Shown here piece by piece: positions 35,868-45,307 of a DNA stretch of 64,000 nucleotides (positions within the stretch are counted from its first letter, which is position 1; the number at the start of each line of letters is the position of its first letter). The translations under genes were made by a program, and so were the position numbers. The stretch is from Caballeronia hypogeia (GTDB lineage Bacteria; Pseudomonadota; Gammaproteobacteria; Burkholderiales; Burkholderiaceae): assembly GCF_001544875.2 (NCBI RefSeq), contig NZ_FCOA02000001.1, positions 558,001 to 622,000 of the forward strand, in the 5' to 3' direction. The notes under the pieces are model-generated. The model was not told the origin of the DNA, searched no databases, and saw only the letters and a program-made list of their open reading frames with translations.

Positions 35868-37469
35868 ATGGCAAACACGAATTCCGCTCACCCCAAGGCC
35901 CGCGCCTTCGAACGCAGGCTTGCCGCGCTCGCGTCCGGCCCGCACGCCGACGCGCTGCGCCAAGGCTTGCGCGGCATCGAAAAGGAAAGCCTGCGCGTGA
36001 CGCCGCACGGCAAGCTCGCGATGACGCCGCATCCGCGCGCGTTCGGTTCGGCGCTCACGCATCCGCTCATCACGACAGACTATTCCGAAGCGCTCGTCGA
36101 ACTCATCACGCCCGCGGAAGCCGACGCCGCCATCACGCTGGATCGTCTCGATGTGCTGCATCGCTTCGCCTATTCGCGCATGGGCGACGAGCTCCTTTGG
36201 AACGACTCGATGCCCAATTCGCTGCCGCCCGAGGACGAAATTCCGCTCGGCGTTTATGGCACGTCGAATATCGGCAGGCTCAAGCATGTGTACCGGCGCG
36301 GGCTCGCACTGCGCTACGGCCGTACGATGCAGTGCATCGCCGGCATTCACTACAACTATTCGCTGAGCGAAGATGTCTGGCGTGCGTGGCAGGCGCTCGA
36401 TCCCACGAGCACGCTCACCGCGCAGGAATTCCAGTCGGAGCGCTACTTCGCGCTCATTCGCAACTTCCGTCGCACGAACTGGTTGCTGATGTACCTCTTC
36501 GGCGCGTCGCCGGCACTGAACCGGCGTTTTGTCGAAGGCAAGGCGCACACGCTCGAAAGCTTCGACGCCGACACGTTCTATCTGTCGCACGCCACCAGCC
36601 TGCGGATGAGCGATCTCGGCTACACGAACAATCCGGCGCAGGCCGACCTTCTGCCGAGCTACGACAATCTCGACGCCTATCTCGACGTGCTCGCGAAAGC
36701 AGTGAGCCAGCCCTACGCGCCATACGAAGCCATCGGCACGCAGCGCGACGGCGAGTGGGTGCAGATCAACACCAACGTATTGCAGATCGAAAACGAGTTC
36801 TACTCGACGATCCGCCCGAAGCGCGTGACGTACTCGGGCGAGCGTCCGCTGCACGCGCTGTCGGAGCGCGGCGTACAGTACATCGAAGTGCGCTGTCTGG
36901 ATATCGATCCGTTCGAGCCCACCGGGATCTCGCTCGAAACCGCGCGTTTTCTCGATGCCTATCTGCTTTACTGCGCGCTGGAGGACAGCCCGCTTTTGCC
37001 GCCCGAGGCGAGCATCGAGGCGAACGGCAACTTCACCACGGTGGCGAAGGAAGGGCGCAAGCCGGGCCTCGCGCTGCAACGCGACGGCGCGAGCGTGCCG
37101 ATGCAACAGTGGGCTGAAGAGTTGTTCGACGCGATCGAGCCCGTCGCGAAGACGCTCGATGCGCTGAACGGCCGCGACGATCACACGCGCACGCTGAAGG
37201 CGCTGCGCCCGCGCGTGGCGGATGCGTCGCTCACGCCGTCGGCGCGCGTGCTGCAAATCATGCGCAACGAGCAGCAATCCTTCGACGAGTTCGCGCTCGC
37301 GTTGAGCGCGCGCCACGCGCAAGACTTTCGCGCACGCCCGCTGTCGGTCGACGAAGAGCGCGCGATGGAAGAACTCGCGGCGAAATCGCTGGTGGAACAG
37401 GTGGAAGTCGAGAGCCGCGACACCGAATCGTTCGATGCGTTCGTCGCTGCTTATCAGGTCTACAAGTGA
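35868..37469 (+). CDS. gshA: Glutamate--cysteine ligase (GshA, gamma-proteobacterial type)
   Basis: A 533-residue enzyme of the E. coli GshA family, which makes gamma-glutamylcysteine, the first step of glutathione synthesis. It shows the conserved GIEKESLRV near residue 35, TTDYSEALVELITP with metal-binding acidic residues, QCIAGIHYNYS, and YVEVRCLDIDPF-like VQYIEVRCLDID. gshB is not adjacent. The gene is preceded by a 216-bp gap. A distinct GCS2/YbdK-type ligase is encoded at 62261. Confidence 0.94.
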   Translation: MANTNSAHPKARAFERRLAALASGPHADALRQGLRGIEKESLRVTPHGKLAMTPHPRAFGSALTHPLITTDYSEALVELITPAEADAAITLDRLDVLHRFAYSRMGDELLWNDSMPNSLPPEDEIPLGVYGTSNIGRLKHVYRRGLALRYGRTMQCIAGIHYNYSLSEDVWRAWQALDPTSTLTAQEFQSERYFALIRNFRRTNWLLMYLFGASPALNRRFVEGKAHTLESFDADTFYLSHATSLRMSDLGYTNNPAQADLLPSYDNLDAYLDVLAKAVSQPYAPYEAIGTQRDGEWVQINTNVLQIENEFYSTIRPKRVTYSGERPLHALSERGVQYIEVRCLDIDPFEPTGISLETARFLDAYLLYCALEDSPLLPPEASIEANGNFTTVAKEGRKPGLALQRDGASVPMQQWAEELFDAIEPVAKTLDALNGRDDHTRTLKALRPRVADASLTPSARVLQIMRNEQQSFDEFALALSARHAQDFRARPLSVDEERAMEELAAKSLVEQVEVESRDTESFDAFVAAYQVYK

Positions 37470-37641
37470 ATCCCGCGAGCGCGTGAAGAGGCGCGTCGCT
37501 AAATTGAGGCAGCTTTTTCTTCGTTGGCCTCGCCGCGCACCGGCAAGCCTTACCTGTGGATGCAACAGAGGGAAACGCAGCGCAACGTGATCGGGCCTGA
37601 CAGGTCAAAATATTGCCGACTTTTCGACGATCGGGGGAGCA

Positions 37642-38190
37642 ATGAAAAAGAAGTTCTTCGGCGCGGCCGCGCTGGGGGCCGCGTGGCTCGCGCTGTTGAG
37701 CGGCTGCGCGGTGGACGATCAGGTCAGCAGCACGACGATGGAACAGGCCACGCAGCCGCTCACCTGCATGAGCAAGCCCGAGTGCGATGCGTGGTGGGCG
37801 CGCGCGCAAGTCTGGGTGACGAACCACTCCGAGTACCGGATCCAGACGATCACCGACTCGATCATCATGACCGCCGGCCCGTCGAGCGGCAAACGCGCGC
37901 TCGCATATCAGATCACCAAGACGCCGACCAACGAAGGCACCGCGACGATCGGCTTCGCCGCCCACTGCGACAATCCGCTCGGCTGCTCGCCGAATCCGTG
38001 GCAGGCGGGCGCTGACTTCAAGCAGTTCATCCGCAACGGTCCGGGCTTGCGCAAGGCCGCGACGCCGCAGGCGGCGCCCGCACCCGCGCTTGCGCCCAGC
38101 GGCGTGCAGGTCAGCCCGCTCGAACAGCCCGCGCCGCTCAATCTGGAAAGCCAGCCGGGCCAGTCGGCGACGCCGCTCACGCCGCAGTAA
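37642..38190 (+). CDS. Putative lipoprotein, unknown function
   Basis: A 182-residue protein with a classical lipoprotein signal: positively charged MKKK, a hydrophobic core, and lipobox LLSGC with the acylated Cys near residue 22. The mature part has a compact domain (about 40-130) with several cysteines (CMSKPECDAWW, HCDNPLGCSPNPW) and a proline-alanine-rich C-terminal tail. A residue of Asp/Val after the Cys does not clearly decide inner versus outer membrane. Similar lipoproteins occur in Burkholderia, but I cannot assign a function. GGGGAG precedes the ATG. Confidence 0.82.
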   Translation: MKKKFFGAAALGAAWLALLSGCAVDDQVSSTTMEQATQPLTCMSKPECDAWWARAQVWVTNHSEYRIQTITDSIIMTAGPSSGKRALAYQITKTPTNEGTATIGFAAHCDNPLGCSPNPWQAGADFKQFIRNGPGLRKAATPQAAPAPALAPSGVQVSPLEQPAPLNLESQPGQSATPLTPQ

Positions 38191-38194
38191 GGTC

Positions 38195-39766
38195 TCAATG
38201 TCCCGTCGAGGCTGACGCGCCTTTCTTCGGCCGCGTCAGCCACACCATCACGGCCAGCACGAGAAACGCATAGAACGAGATGCGGAAGAAGTCGTTGGTC
38301 GACATCATGTACGCCTGCGCCGACACCACGCGATCCAGTTGCGCCGTCAGCGCCTGCCCCGACAATCCCAGCCCTGAAAGCAGGTCCGAGTAAGCCGTCG
38401 TGCCCGTCGAATACGGCGTCACCGATTCGGTGAGCCGCGCGTGATGACGGATCATGTCGTTTTCCCAGAAGGTCGTGCTGACCGCCGTGCCGATCGCGCC
38501 CGACAAGGTCCGCAGGAAGTTCGACAGGCCCGCCGCGCCCGCGAGGCGTTCGTCGGAGACGCTGGAGAGCGTGATCGTCGTCATCGGCACGAAGAAGCAC
38601 GCGACGCCGATGCCCTGAATCAGGCGTGGATAGATGATCTCGTGGAAGGGCGTATCGAGCGTGAAGGTCGAGTTCCAGTGCGACACGAACGCGAACGTGA
38701 TGAAGGCGAAGCTCGCGACGACGCGCAGGTTCAGCCGATGCATGTTCTGCCCGATCAGCGGCGAGAGCACCAGCGCGAGAAAGCCGACCGGCGCGGTGGC
38801 GAGGCCCGCGAGCCACGGCGTGTAGCCGAGCACGGTCTGGAGCCACAGCGGCAGCACGACGACCGAGCCGAAGAACGCGAGAAAGCCGAGCGACGTGATG
38901 AGCACGCCCATCGCGAAATTGCGGTCGCGGAAGAGCGACAGGTCGATGACCGGCTCCTTCTCGGTCAGCTCCCACGCGAACATGAACGCGAGCGACACCG
39001 CCGAGACGATCGCCAGCGTCACGATGAGGTTCGAGCTGAACCAGTCGTGGTCCTTGCCGAGGTCGAGCATCATCTGCAGGCTCGCGACGCCGATCACGAG
39101 CAGCGCCAGCCCGACTGCGTCGATGCGCTGCTGCGTCGTCTTCGTCTCGTGGCCGCGCAGCAGGAAATACGCGATCGCCGCCGAAAAGATCCCGATCGGC
39201 ACGTTGATGTAGAAGATCCACGGCCAAGTGAAGTTGTCGGTGATATAGCCGCCCATCACCGGGCCGAAAATCGGCGCGACGATCACGGTCATCGCCCAAA
39301 GGCCGAGCGCGAGCCCGCGCTTTTCCGGCGGATAGCTGCGCATGAGGATGGTCTGCGACAGCGGAACCATTGGACCGGAGACAAGGCCCTGCAGCAGCCG
39401 GAACGCGATCAGCGACTCGAAGTTGTGCGCGAATCCGCATAGCGCCGAGGCGATCGAGAACAGCAGCACGGAGATCGTGAAAAGCTTCACCTCGCCGACG
39501 CGCCGCGCGAGCCAGCCGGTCAGCGGCACGGCGATCGCGGAGGCGACCGAATACGAGGAAATCACCCACGTGCCTTCGCTGGTCGCCACGCCGAGGCTGC
39601 CGGAAATGGTCGGCACGGCCACGTTCGCGATCGACGTGTCGAGCACCTCCATGAAGGTGCCGAGCGCGAGGCCCATGGTCAGCAGGGCGAGGATGCCGCC
39701 CTTGAGCGGCATCGGCGCGGGCGGCGTGTCTGGCGAGCCGGACGTGCTGGACGCGGATGTGGACAT
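38195..39766 (-). CDS. DHA2 family MFS drug exporter (EmrB/QacA type)
   Basis: A 523-residue 14-helix MFS permease. Motifs include FMEVLDTSIANVAVPTI in helix 1, GWLARRVGEVKLF in loop 2-3 and the motif C-like PMVPLSQTILMRSYP region. EmrB-type pumps export hydrophobic drugs and work with an EmrA periplasmic adaptor and an outer membrane channel. No adaptor gene is in this cluster. The ATG at 39766 is preferred because GGAG lies 8 nt upstream; a TTG two codons earlier is too close to it. The MarR gene lies upstream on the same strand. Confidence 0.92.
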   Translation of the reverse strand: MSTSASSTSGSPDTPPAPMPLKGGILALLTMGLALGTFMEVLDTSIANVAVPTISGSLGVATSEGTWVISSYSVASAIAVPLTGWLARRVGEVKLFTISVLLFSIASALCGFAHNFESLIAFRLLQGLVSGPMVPLSQTILMRSYPPEKRGLALGLWAMTVIVAPIFGPVMGGYITDNFTWPWIFYINVPIGIFSAAIAYFLLRGHETKTTQQRIDAVGLALLVIGVASLQMMLDLGKDHDWFSSNLIVTLAIVSAVSLAFMFAWELTEKEPVIDLSLFRDRNFAMGVLITSLGFLAFFGSVVVLPLWLQTVLGYTPWLAGLATAPVGFLALVLSPLIGQNMHRLNLRVVASFAFITFAFVSHWNSTFTLDTPFHEIIYPRLIQGIGVACFFVPMTTITLSSVSDERLAGAAGLSNFLRTLSGAIGTAVSTTFWENDMIRHHARLTESVTPYSTGTTAYSDLLSGLGLSGQALTAQLDRVVSAQAYMMSTNDFFRISFYAFLVLAVMVWLTRPKKGASASTGH

Positions 39767-39888
39767 CGTCAAATCTCCGGATGCGGCGAAACGTGCTCAA
39801 AGCTTGCATCGCGCGCAACGTGCTAGTTGTTGCGGCATTCTCTGCCTAGACAGCAAAATGGGCGCCTGAATGCCGATTTTTTGTCAGA

Positions 39889-40377
39889 TTATTCGTCTTC
39901 GACCACGCATGGCAAGCAACTGCTGCCCGGCGCATTGCCGATGATCCGCCCCAGCATGCCGATCAGAAGATCGAGTTCCGCGCGGCTGAAGCCATCGAGT
40001 TGCTCGTTGAGCACCGCCGCACCGATCACCGGCAGACGTCCGGCCGCCTCGCGCCCGCGCTCCGTCAGCTCCAGTTCGACGATGCGCCGGTCCGCTTCGC
40101 TGCGCGCGCGGCTCACGAAGCCCTTCTTTTCGAGCCGGTCGAGCATGCGCGTCATCGAGCCGCTGTCGTAGGACATCTCGCGCGACAGCTCCAGTGGCGT
40201 GCGCGCCCGTCCCGACGCGAGTTGCAGGATGACCCCGATCTGCTGCGACGTAAGGTCGAGCGGCTTGAGCGCCTGGTCGGTGCGCGCGACGAGCACGTTG
40301 CGCGCCTTCGCGAGGTAATAGCCGAGGCTCGTTTCGAGCTGAATCGTGGACGGATCGTAGAGCAGTTCGCTGTTCAT
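39889..40377 (-). CDS. MarR family transcriptional regulator
   Basis: A 162-residue winged-helix regulator. The recognition-helix and wing regions read LSREMSYDSGSMTRMLDRLEKK and VSRARSEADRRIVELELTERG, which is the MarR DXRXXXLXLT-type signature. The C-terminus ends with Cys-containing SSCLPCVVEDE, which could act as a redox or metal switch. It probably represses itself and the downstream EmrB-type pump. A promoter with an overlapping palindrome lies at 40459-40487. Confidence 0.92.
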   Translation of the reverse strand: MNSELLYDPSTIQLETSLGYYLAKARNVLVARTDQALKPLDLTSQQIGVILQLASGRARTPLELSREMSYDSGSMTRMLDRLEKKGFVSRARSEADRRIVELELTERGREAAGRLPVIGAAVLNEQLDGFSRAELDLLIGMLGRIIGNAPGSSCLPCVVEDE

Positions 40378-40458
40378 GCGGCTTTCGATGATTCGGATCA
40401 CGCGGCGCGACACTTCGCCACGTTTCGTACAGACAACAGTTGCGAAAAAGCAATCAAC

Positions 40459-40487
40459 AGTATCTTGAAAAATACTTGCACAGTCAA
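40459..40487 (-). promoter_or_regulatory. marR-emrB promoter with overlapping palindromic operator
   Basis: On the minus strand TTGACT (40482-40487) and GATACT (40459-40464) are spaced 17 bp. The -10 and spacer overlap the palindrome AGTAT-N8-ATACT (40459-40476). The position suits autorepression by the MarR protein, whose start is about 80 bp downstream. Confidence 0.6.
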
Positions 40488-40583
40488 TATTATTTCATGC
40501 AACGAGTTACGCGCCTTCAGCGCCGTCCCAGACCATGTTCTGAACACCGCCGCGTCGCATGCCGACGCCCGAGAGACCATCCA

Positions 40584-40865
40584 ATGACCCGCTTTGCACG
40601 CACCGCCGGCCGACGTTTCGGCCAAGTCAGCAGCACGATCGCCAACGCTTCCCGTCACTTCGTCCCGCCGAAGCTGAGTTCGTGGAAACTCGCGTTGTAT
40701 CTGATCGTGTTCCTGCTGCCGGGCGGATCGTTCGTGGTGCTGGGCATGGGATGGTTCGAGAACCGGCATCGGCGCAAGACGGCGGCGGCCAAGCCCAAGA
40801 ACGCGTCGCCCCGGCCGCTGCTCTCCGCGCCGTGCCAGCCGTGCCCCGGAAGCAGCGGGCGCTAG
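40584..40865 (+). CDS. Small single-span membrane protein, unknown function
   Basis: A 93-residue protein with one clear transmembrane helix at about residues 35-57 (LALYLIVFLLPGGSFVVLGM). It is flanked by a basic N-terminal part and a lysine/proline-rich tail ending SAPCQPCPGSSGR. A weak GAGAG lies upstream of the ATG. It is divergent from marR. No family was recognised. Confidence 0.5.
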   Translation: MTRFARTAGRRFGQVSSTIANASRHFVPPKLSSWKLALYLIVFLLPGGSFVVLGMGWFENRHRRKTAAAKPKNASPRPLLSAPCQPCPGSSGR

Positions 40866-41085
40866 AGGCCCAAGCGCGGTACACGCGGATGCACGCGGCG
40901 CGTAACGCGTCGTAACCGATTCCGCTCACCGCGTAACACCCACCTTACGGCGAACCCGTTACGCTAACGTCTGCACGACCACGTCCGGCGCGCCAACCAG
41001 GCGCCCGTCGTGTTCCGTTACCATTTCGGCTTGCCGCGTCCGTCGTATCGAACGGAGCGGCGCCGACAGGAATTCCGACCAGCAG

Positions 41086-42651
41086 ATGCCGTATCGTCCC
41101 GCCTTTTCCGCTTCCACTTCCGCCTTGCCGCGCCGCCTGAGCGCCACGGCGCTCGCCGCCATGTTCTCGATGTTCGTCGCCGGCTGCGCGGTCGGGCCCG
41201 ACTATCAGCGTCCCGCAACGGCGATCCCGGCCAGCTACAAGGAAGCGCCAGAAGGCTGGAAGGTCGCGCAGCCCGCCGATCAGGCCGATCGCGGAACGTG
41301 GTGGAGCGTCTATAACGACCCGCGCCTCGACGAACTCGAAACGCGCCTGAATCAGTCGAACCAGAGCATCGCGCAGTTCGCGGCGGCGTACCGTCAGGCG
41401 CGCGCGCTCGTCGGCGAGGCGCGTGCGGCGTATTTCCCCACCATCGGCGCATCGGCTTCGGCTTCGCGTTCGGGCACCGGCTCGGGCAACCGCTCGACCA
41501 GCAGCTCGAGCCTGGGCCAGACGGGTGCGATCAACAATCAGTTCAGCCTCGCGCTCGATGCAACCTGGGAACCGGATTTGTGGGGCAGCGTCTCGCGCAC
41601 CGTGGCCTCGCAAAAGGCCGGCCAGGAAGGCGCCGCCGCCGATCTCGCCAATGCGCGCCTTTCCGCGCAGGCCACGCTCGCGCAGAGCTACTTCCAGCTG
41701 CGTTCGCTCGACGCGCAACAAAGGCTGCTCGACGACACCGTCGCGGCGTATGAGCAATCGCTCAAGCTCACGCAGAACCAGTACGCGCAAGGCATCGTCG
41801 CGCGCTCGGACGTGATTCAGGCGCAGACGCAGTTGCAATCCGCGCAGGCGTCCGCCATCGACAACGGCGTCGCGCGCGCACAGTACGAGCACGCGATCGC
41901 GGTGCTGGTGGGCGAGCCGGCGTCCGCGTTCTCCATCCCGCAGATTCCGCTCGACGCCACGCCGCCCACCGTGCCGGTGCAGATGCCGTCCGCAATTCTC
42001 GAGCGCCGTCCGGATATCGCCTCCGCCGAACGCAAGGCGGCGGCCGCGAACGAGCAGATCGGCATCGAGATGGCCGCGTATTTCCCGTCGCTCACGCTGT
42101 CCGCGCAAGGCGGCTTCGAAAGCTCGGTGCTGTCGCAATTGCTGCGCGCGCCGTCGCGTTTCTGGACGCTCGGGCCGACCATCGCCGCGACCATCTTCGA
42201 TGGCGGCCTGCGCGCTGCGCGGACCGAGGCCGCGCGCGCCGCCTATGATCAGAACGTCGCGACGTATCGGCAGACGGTGCTCACGGCGTTCCAGGACGTC
42301 GAAGACAATCTCGCGTCGCTGCGCATTCTGGAGAAGGAAATCGTCGTGCAGCAGCAGGCGGTCGAATCGGCGCAGCAGGCGCTCGCCATCATCAACAATC
42401 AGTACAAGGCGGGAACGGTCGCGTACATCAGCGTGCTGACCGCGCAGACCACCGCGTTCACCGCGCAGCAGAAGCTCGCGAGCATCGCGGGGCAGCGGAT
42501 GGTGTCGTCGGTGGGTCTGGTGAAGGCGCTCGGCGGCGGCTGGGACGTCGCGCAGATGGATCGCGAGACGGGCGGCGTGGAAGCGCCGACGGCGGCTTCG
42601 GGTGCGGCTGGCGCTTCAGCCGCGAGCGCGGCTCAAACCGCCAGCCGCTGA
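41086..42651 (+). CDS. NodT family RND-type efflux outer membrane lipoprotein
   Basis: A 521-residue TolC-like channel of the NodT/OprM family. The lipoprotein signal ends in the lipobox VAGC (Cys near residue 34), followed by GPDYQRP. Two OEP repeats cover about 60-280 and 290-490, with the family motifs TWWSVYNDPRLDEL and ILERRPDIASAERK. It has an Ala/Ser-rich tail. It forms the outer membrane exit duct of tripartite pumps. No adaptor or RND gene follows; the nearest pump is the divergent EmrB-type gene. Confidence 0.94.
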   Translation: MPYRPAFSASTSALPRRLSATALAAMFSMFVAGCAVGPDYQRPATAIPASYKEAPEGWKVAQPADQADRGTWWSVYNDPRLDELETRLNQSNQSIAQFAAAYRQARALVGEARAAYFPTIGASASASRSGTGSGNRSTSSSSLGQTGAINNQFSLALDATWEPDLWGSVSRTVASQKAGQEGAAADLANARLSAQATLAQSYFQLRSLDAQQRLLDDTVAAYEQSLKLTQNQYAQGIVARSDVIQAQTQLQSAQASAIDNGVARAQYEHAIAVLVGEPASAFSIPQIPLDATPPTVPVQMPSAILERRPDIASAERKAAAANEQIGIEMAAYFPSLTLSAQGGFESSVLSQLLRAPSRFWTLGPTIAATIFDGGLRAARTEAARAAYDQNVATYRQTVLTAFQDVEDNLASLRILEKEIVVQQQAVESAQQALAIINNQYKAGTVAYISVLTAQTTAFTAQQKLASIAGQRMVSSVGLVKALGGGWDVAQMDRETGGVEAPTAASGAAGASAASAAQTASR

Positions 42652-42654
42652 AGG

Positions 42655-43434
42655 TCAGCGCACGAAAGTCAGCGCGACCGTATCCGGATCGGTGTGGCGG
42701 CCGAGCAGGTTCAGAAGGCCCGCCAGATTTTCGCGTTGTTCAGGCGCGGCCGTCGCGCTGCCCTGAAACGATGTCGACTCCGGCGCGATCGAGCCGTTGC
42801 CCGTCAGCATCAGCGGACCTTTGCTGGTCGAAAGATCGATCGTCGCGGATGCGCCCTGCGCCTGCAACGCAACGCGATACGAACCGAGCGGCTTCACGCG
42901 CGAGACGCGCGAGGCCATGTCGTCGAGCGTGACGACCACTTGCCCGTAGGCGTTGCGGTTCAGCAGGCGGAATTCGGTCCACGAGAGCCGCACGTTGCCG
43001 TCGAAGTCGAGCGTGTTGAACGGCGCGCCGAGACCCGAAAGCAGGGTCGCGGGCACGGCGATCTGGCCCGAAGTGAGCGTCGCGCCGCGCGTGGTGGCTT
43101 CGAGGATGACGGCGTCGGGCATCGCTTCGGTCTGGCGCATCGTCATGTGGATGCGGCCGGTCAGCAGCGGCAGGAAAGCCGTCGTCCATTCGATGCGCCC
43201 CGGCAGGAGCGTCGCACCCGCGCCGTCGCTGCCTGCGGCCAGCATCAGCGTGGCCGAGCCGCGCCACAGCGAGCCGGCCGGATCGACCAGATTCACGTGG
43301 CCGCCCGTCGCCTTCGAGAACTGCGGCACGATCCACGCGGCGGGCGTCATCACGAGCAGCGTCCCGCCGATCGAGATCAGCATTACGAACAGCGCCGGCA
43401 ACGCGAGCCGGAGACGTCGGGTCCAGTAACTCAT
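42655..43434 (-). CDS. gspN: Type II secretion system protein N
   Basis: A 259-residue GspN with an N-terminal membrane anchor (about 8-32) and a periplasmic domain carrying the conserved LWRGSATL and LSWTEFRLLNRNAYG elements. It links the inner membrane platform to the periplasmic part of the secretion machine. It is the last gene of the operon, joined to gspM by an ATGA overlap. It converges with the NodT-type gene, stops 3 bp apart. Confidence 0.92.
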   Translation of the reverse strand: MSYWTRRLRLALPALFVMLISIGGTLLVMTPAAWIVPQFSKATGGHVNLVDPAGSLWRGSATLMLAAGSDGAGATLLPGRIEWTTAFLPLLTGRIHMTMRQTEAMPDAVILEATTRGATLTSGQIAVPATLLSGLGAPFNTLDFDGNVRLSWTEFRLLNRNAYGQVVVTLDDMASRVSRVKPLGSYRVALQAQGASATIDLSTSKGPLMLTGNGSIAPESTSFQGSATAAPEQRENLAGLLNLLGRHTDPDTVALTFVR

Positions 43435-43934
43435 TTCGCGGCGGCCGGTTGCAGCGAAGCCGTCAGATCGACTTGTCCGTCCGGCTTAAGCGCCGTGATG
43501 TGCGCCTCCGAAACCTGTACCTTGAACTGCTTGCGCGCGTCGTCGAGCCACATCGTCCAGTTCGGAAACGACGCGTTCTTCAACTGGATCTGCACCGCCG
43601 CGCCGATCACCTGAACCTGCGTCGGCTGCATGCCGTTGTCCGCGAGCGACTTCGAAAGCGCATCGCGCAGCGCGCCGCCGGTCGGCATCACGCCTTCCGC
43701 CGCGGGCGCGAGCGAGCGCGCCTCGTTGGCCTGCGCGTTCATCGTCGCGAGCTGGCGCTGCATGGTGGGCAGGGAGTCGCGCAGCTTCGCGCGGCCTTCG
43801 AATGCCGGCGCCCAGAGAATCAGATACACGAGCGCCAGCCCGAGCGCGAGACCGCCCCACATGAGGATGGTCTTCTCGCGCGGCGTGCGCACTTCCCAGA
43901 ATTCGGAGAGCGCTTGTCCAATTTCCGCTTTCAT
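43431..43934 (-). CDS. gspM: Type II secretion system protein M
   Basis: A 167-residue bitopic inner membrane protein with a short cytoplasmic N-terminus, a transmembrane helix at about 25-43 (MWGGLALGLALVYLILW) and a periplasmic ferredoxin-like domain. It binds GspL in the assembly platform. The ATG at 43934 is chosen because AGGAG lies 6 nt upstream and it overlaps the gspL stop as ATGA. The frame also extends 7 codons upstream. Confidence 0.93.
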   Translation of the reverse strand: MKAEIGQALSEFWEVRTPREKTILMWGGLALGLALVYLILWAPAFEGRAKLRDSLPTMQRQLATMNAQANEARSLAPAAEGVMPTGGALRDALSKSLADNGMQPTQVQVIGAAVQIQLKNASFPNWTMWLDDARKQFKVQVSEAHITALKPDGQVDLTASLQPAAAK

Positions 43935-45271
43935 TGGCCGCTCCTGATAGTCCATTTGCCAGTATTGCTATCGATCGAACCGTTCAGGCCGTTGGTGGCG
44001 AGGCGCCTCGTCAGATCCTGGTCGACCTTGGTTTCGGGCTTGAACGTCACTTCCAGATGCCGCTCGCGATAATCGAGCCCCGCGATGCCGTTAACCGGCA
44101 CGGGCCCGAGCGAGCGCGCCAGCCCGTCCGCGAGCGACAGAAAATCCGACGGCGACAATTCGCCCGACGCCGTGCGCAGGCGATCGAGGTTGCGCGTCAT
44201 CTGATCGGGCGCGTCGAGCACGACCGTGGTTTTCGGGAAAGCGTTGAGCAGCAGCTCGGTTTCCTGTGCGCGGATGGCGTCGCGCTGACGCGCGAGCTGG
44301 AGCCATTGCACGTTCACACCGATGACCGACACGACGACCGATGCCGCCACGAGCGCGATCGGCACGCGTAGCCGCCGCATGGTCGCGCGATCGAGCCGCC
44401 ACGGCTGCGCGGCGAATTCGAACTGGCACAGGTCGAGGCGGCTCGCGAGCGCATTGCGCGCGAGCGCCTCGAAGGCGATCGGCTCTGCGCCCGCCACGCC
44501 GGGCACGTTGCGCGTACCGGCGAGACGCGGCTCGTCGCCGGGCAGGTCGACGAGCGTGTAGATGGTCGCGGGATGATCGCCCGCGAGCGCCGCGAGCGTC
44601 GGTTCGATGGAATCGGCGGGCAGAGCGAGGCCTTCGCCGAGCGCCGCGCGTTCGCCGCGCGCAATCGCGATCTCGATGCGCGGCACGACGGCGGCGGGCG
44701 AGGGCGCGGCCATCTCGCCGATCAGCGCCGGCGCGGTCGATACGACGTGGCCTAGGAGGCTGGCCACAAACGGCGTCGGCGGCGCTTGCGGTTGCTCGCC
44801 TTCCTCCGCCGGCTCGACGGGCGCGGCGACAGGCAGCGGCAGGCAGCGCATGGCCGGCACGGCCTTCACGTTGCGATGCCCCGCGCCCGCGAATGCGCCG
44901 ACCACGAAGCGGAACCAGCCGCGATCGATCACCGCGACCACACGCTTGCCATCCGCGAGTTCGACCGGATCGACCGCGATATGGCACGTCTGCGGATCCT
45001 GAATCAGCTGATCCTCGACGACGTTCGGCAGCGCCTGGCGCAGACGCGGCCCTTTCAGCGGCGGCACCGAAGCGGCGAGCAGCAGCGTGTCGCGCGCGGC
45101 GACGATCAGCACCGTCGCGTTCGCGCGCGGCAGAAGCCCGAGCGCCGAGCGGCCGATGCGTTGCGGCTCGCCACGCTTGTCGAGCAGCAGAAACGGCAGA
45201 TCCGGCAGATGCCACTCTTCCGAGCGCACCGCGGGATCGCGCGGCGGTAATAGAACGATCAGTGTGCTCAA
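43931..45271 (-). CDS. gspL: Type II secretion system protein L
   Basis: A 446-residue GspL. The cytoplasmic actin-like domain (about 1-280) contacts the GspE ATPase. A transmembrane helix lies at about 298-318, followed by a periplasmic domain that pairs with GspM. The start codon is TTG at 45271, supported by GAGGAAG about 6 nt upstream. The stop overlaps gspM. Confidence 0.92.
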   Translation of the reverse strand: MSTLIVLLPPRDPAVRSEEWHLPDLPFLLLDKRGEPQRIGRSALGLLPRANATVLIVAARDTLLLAASVPPLKGPRLRQALPNVVEDQLIQDPQTCHIAVDPVELADGKRVVAVIDRGWFRFVVGAFAGAGHRNVKAVPAMRCLPLPVAAPVEPAEEGEQPQAPPTPFVASLLGHVVSTAPALIGEMAAPSPAAVVPRIEIAIARGERAALGEGLALPADSIEPTLAALAGDHPATIYTLVDLPGDEPRLAGTRNVPGVAGAEPIAFEALARNALASRLDLCQFEFAAQPWRLDRATMRRLRVPIALVAASVVVSVIGVNVQWLQLARQRDAIRAQETELLLNAFPKTTVVLDAPDQMTRNLDRLRTASGELSPSDFLSLADGLARSLGPVPVNGIAGLDYRERHLEVTFKPETKVDQDLTRRLATNGLNGSIDSNTGKWTIRSGQ

Positions 45272-45307
45272 AGGCCACTTCCTCTCATCAATAACTGCGA
45301 CACGTCA

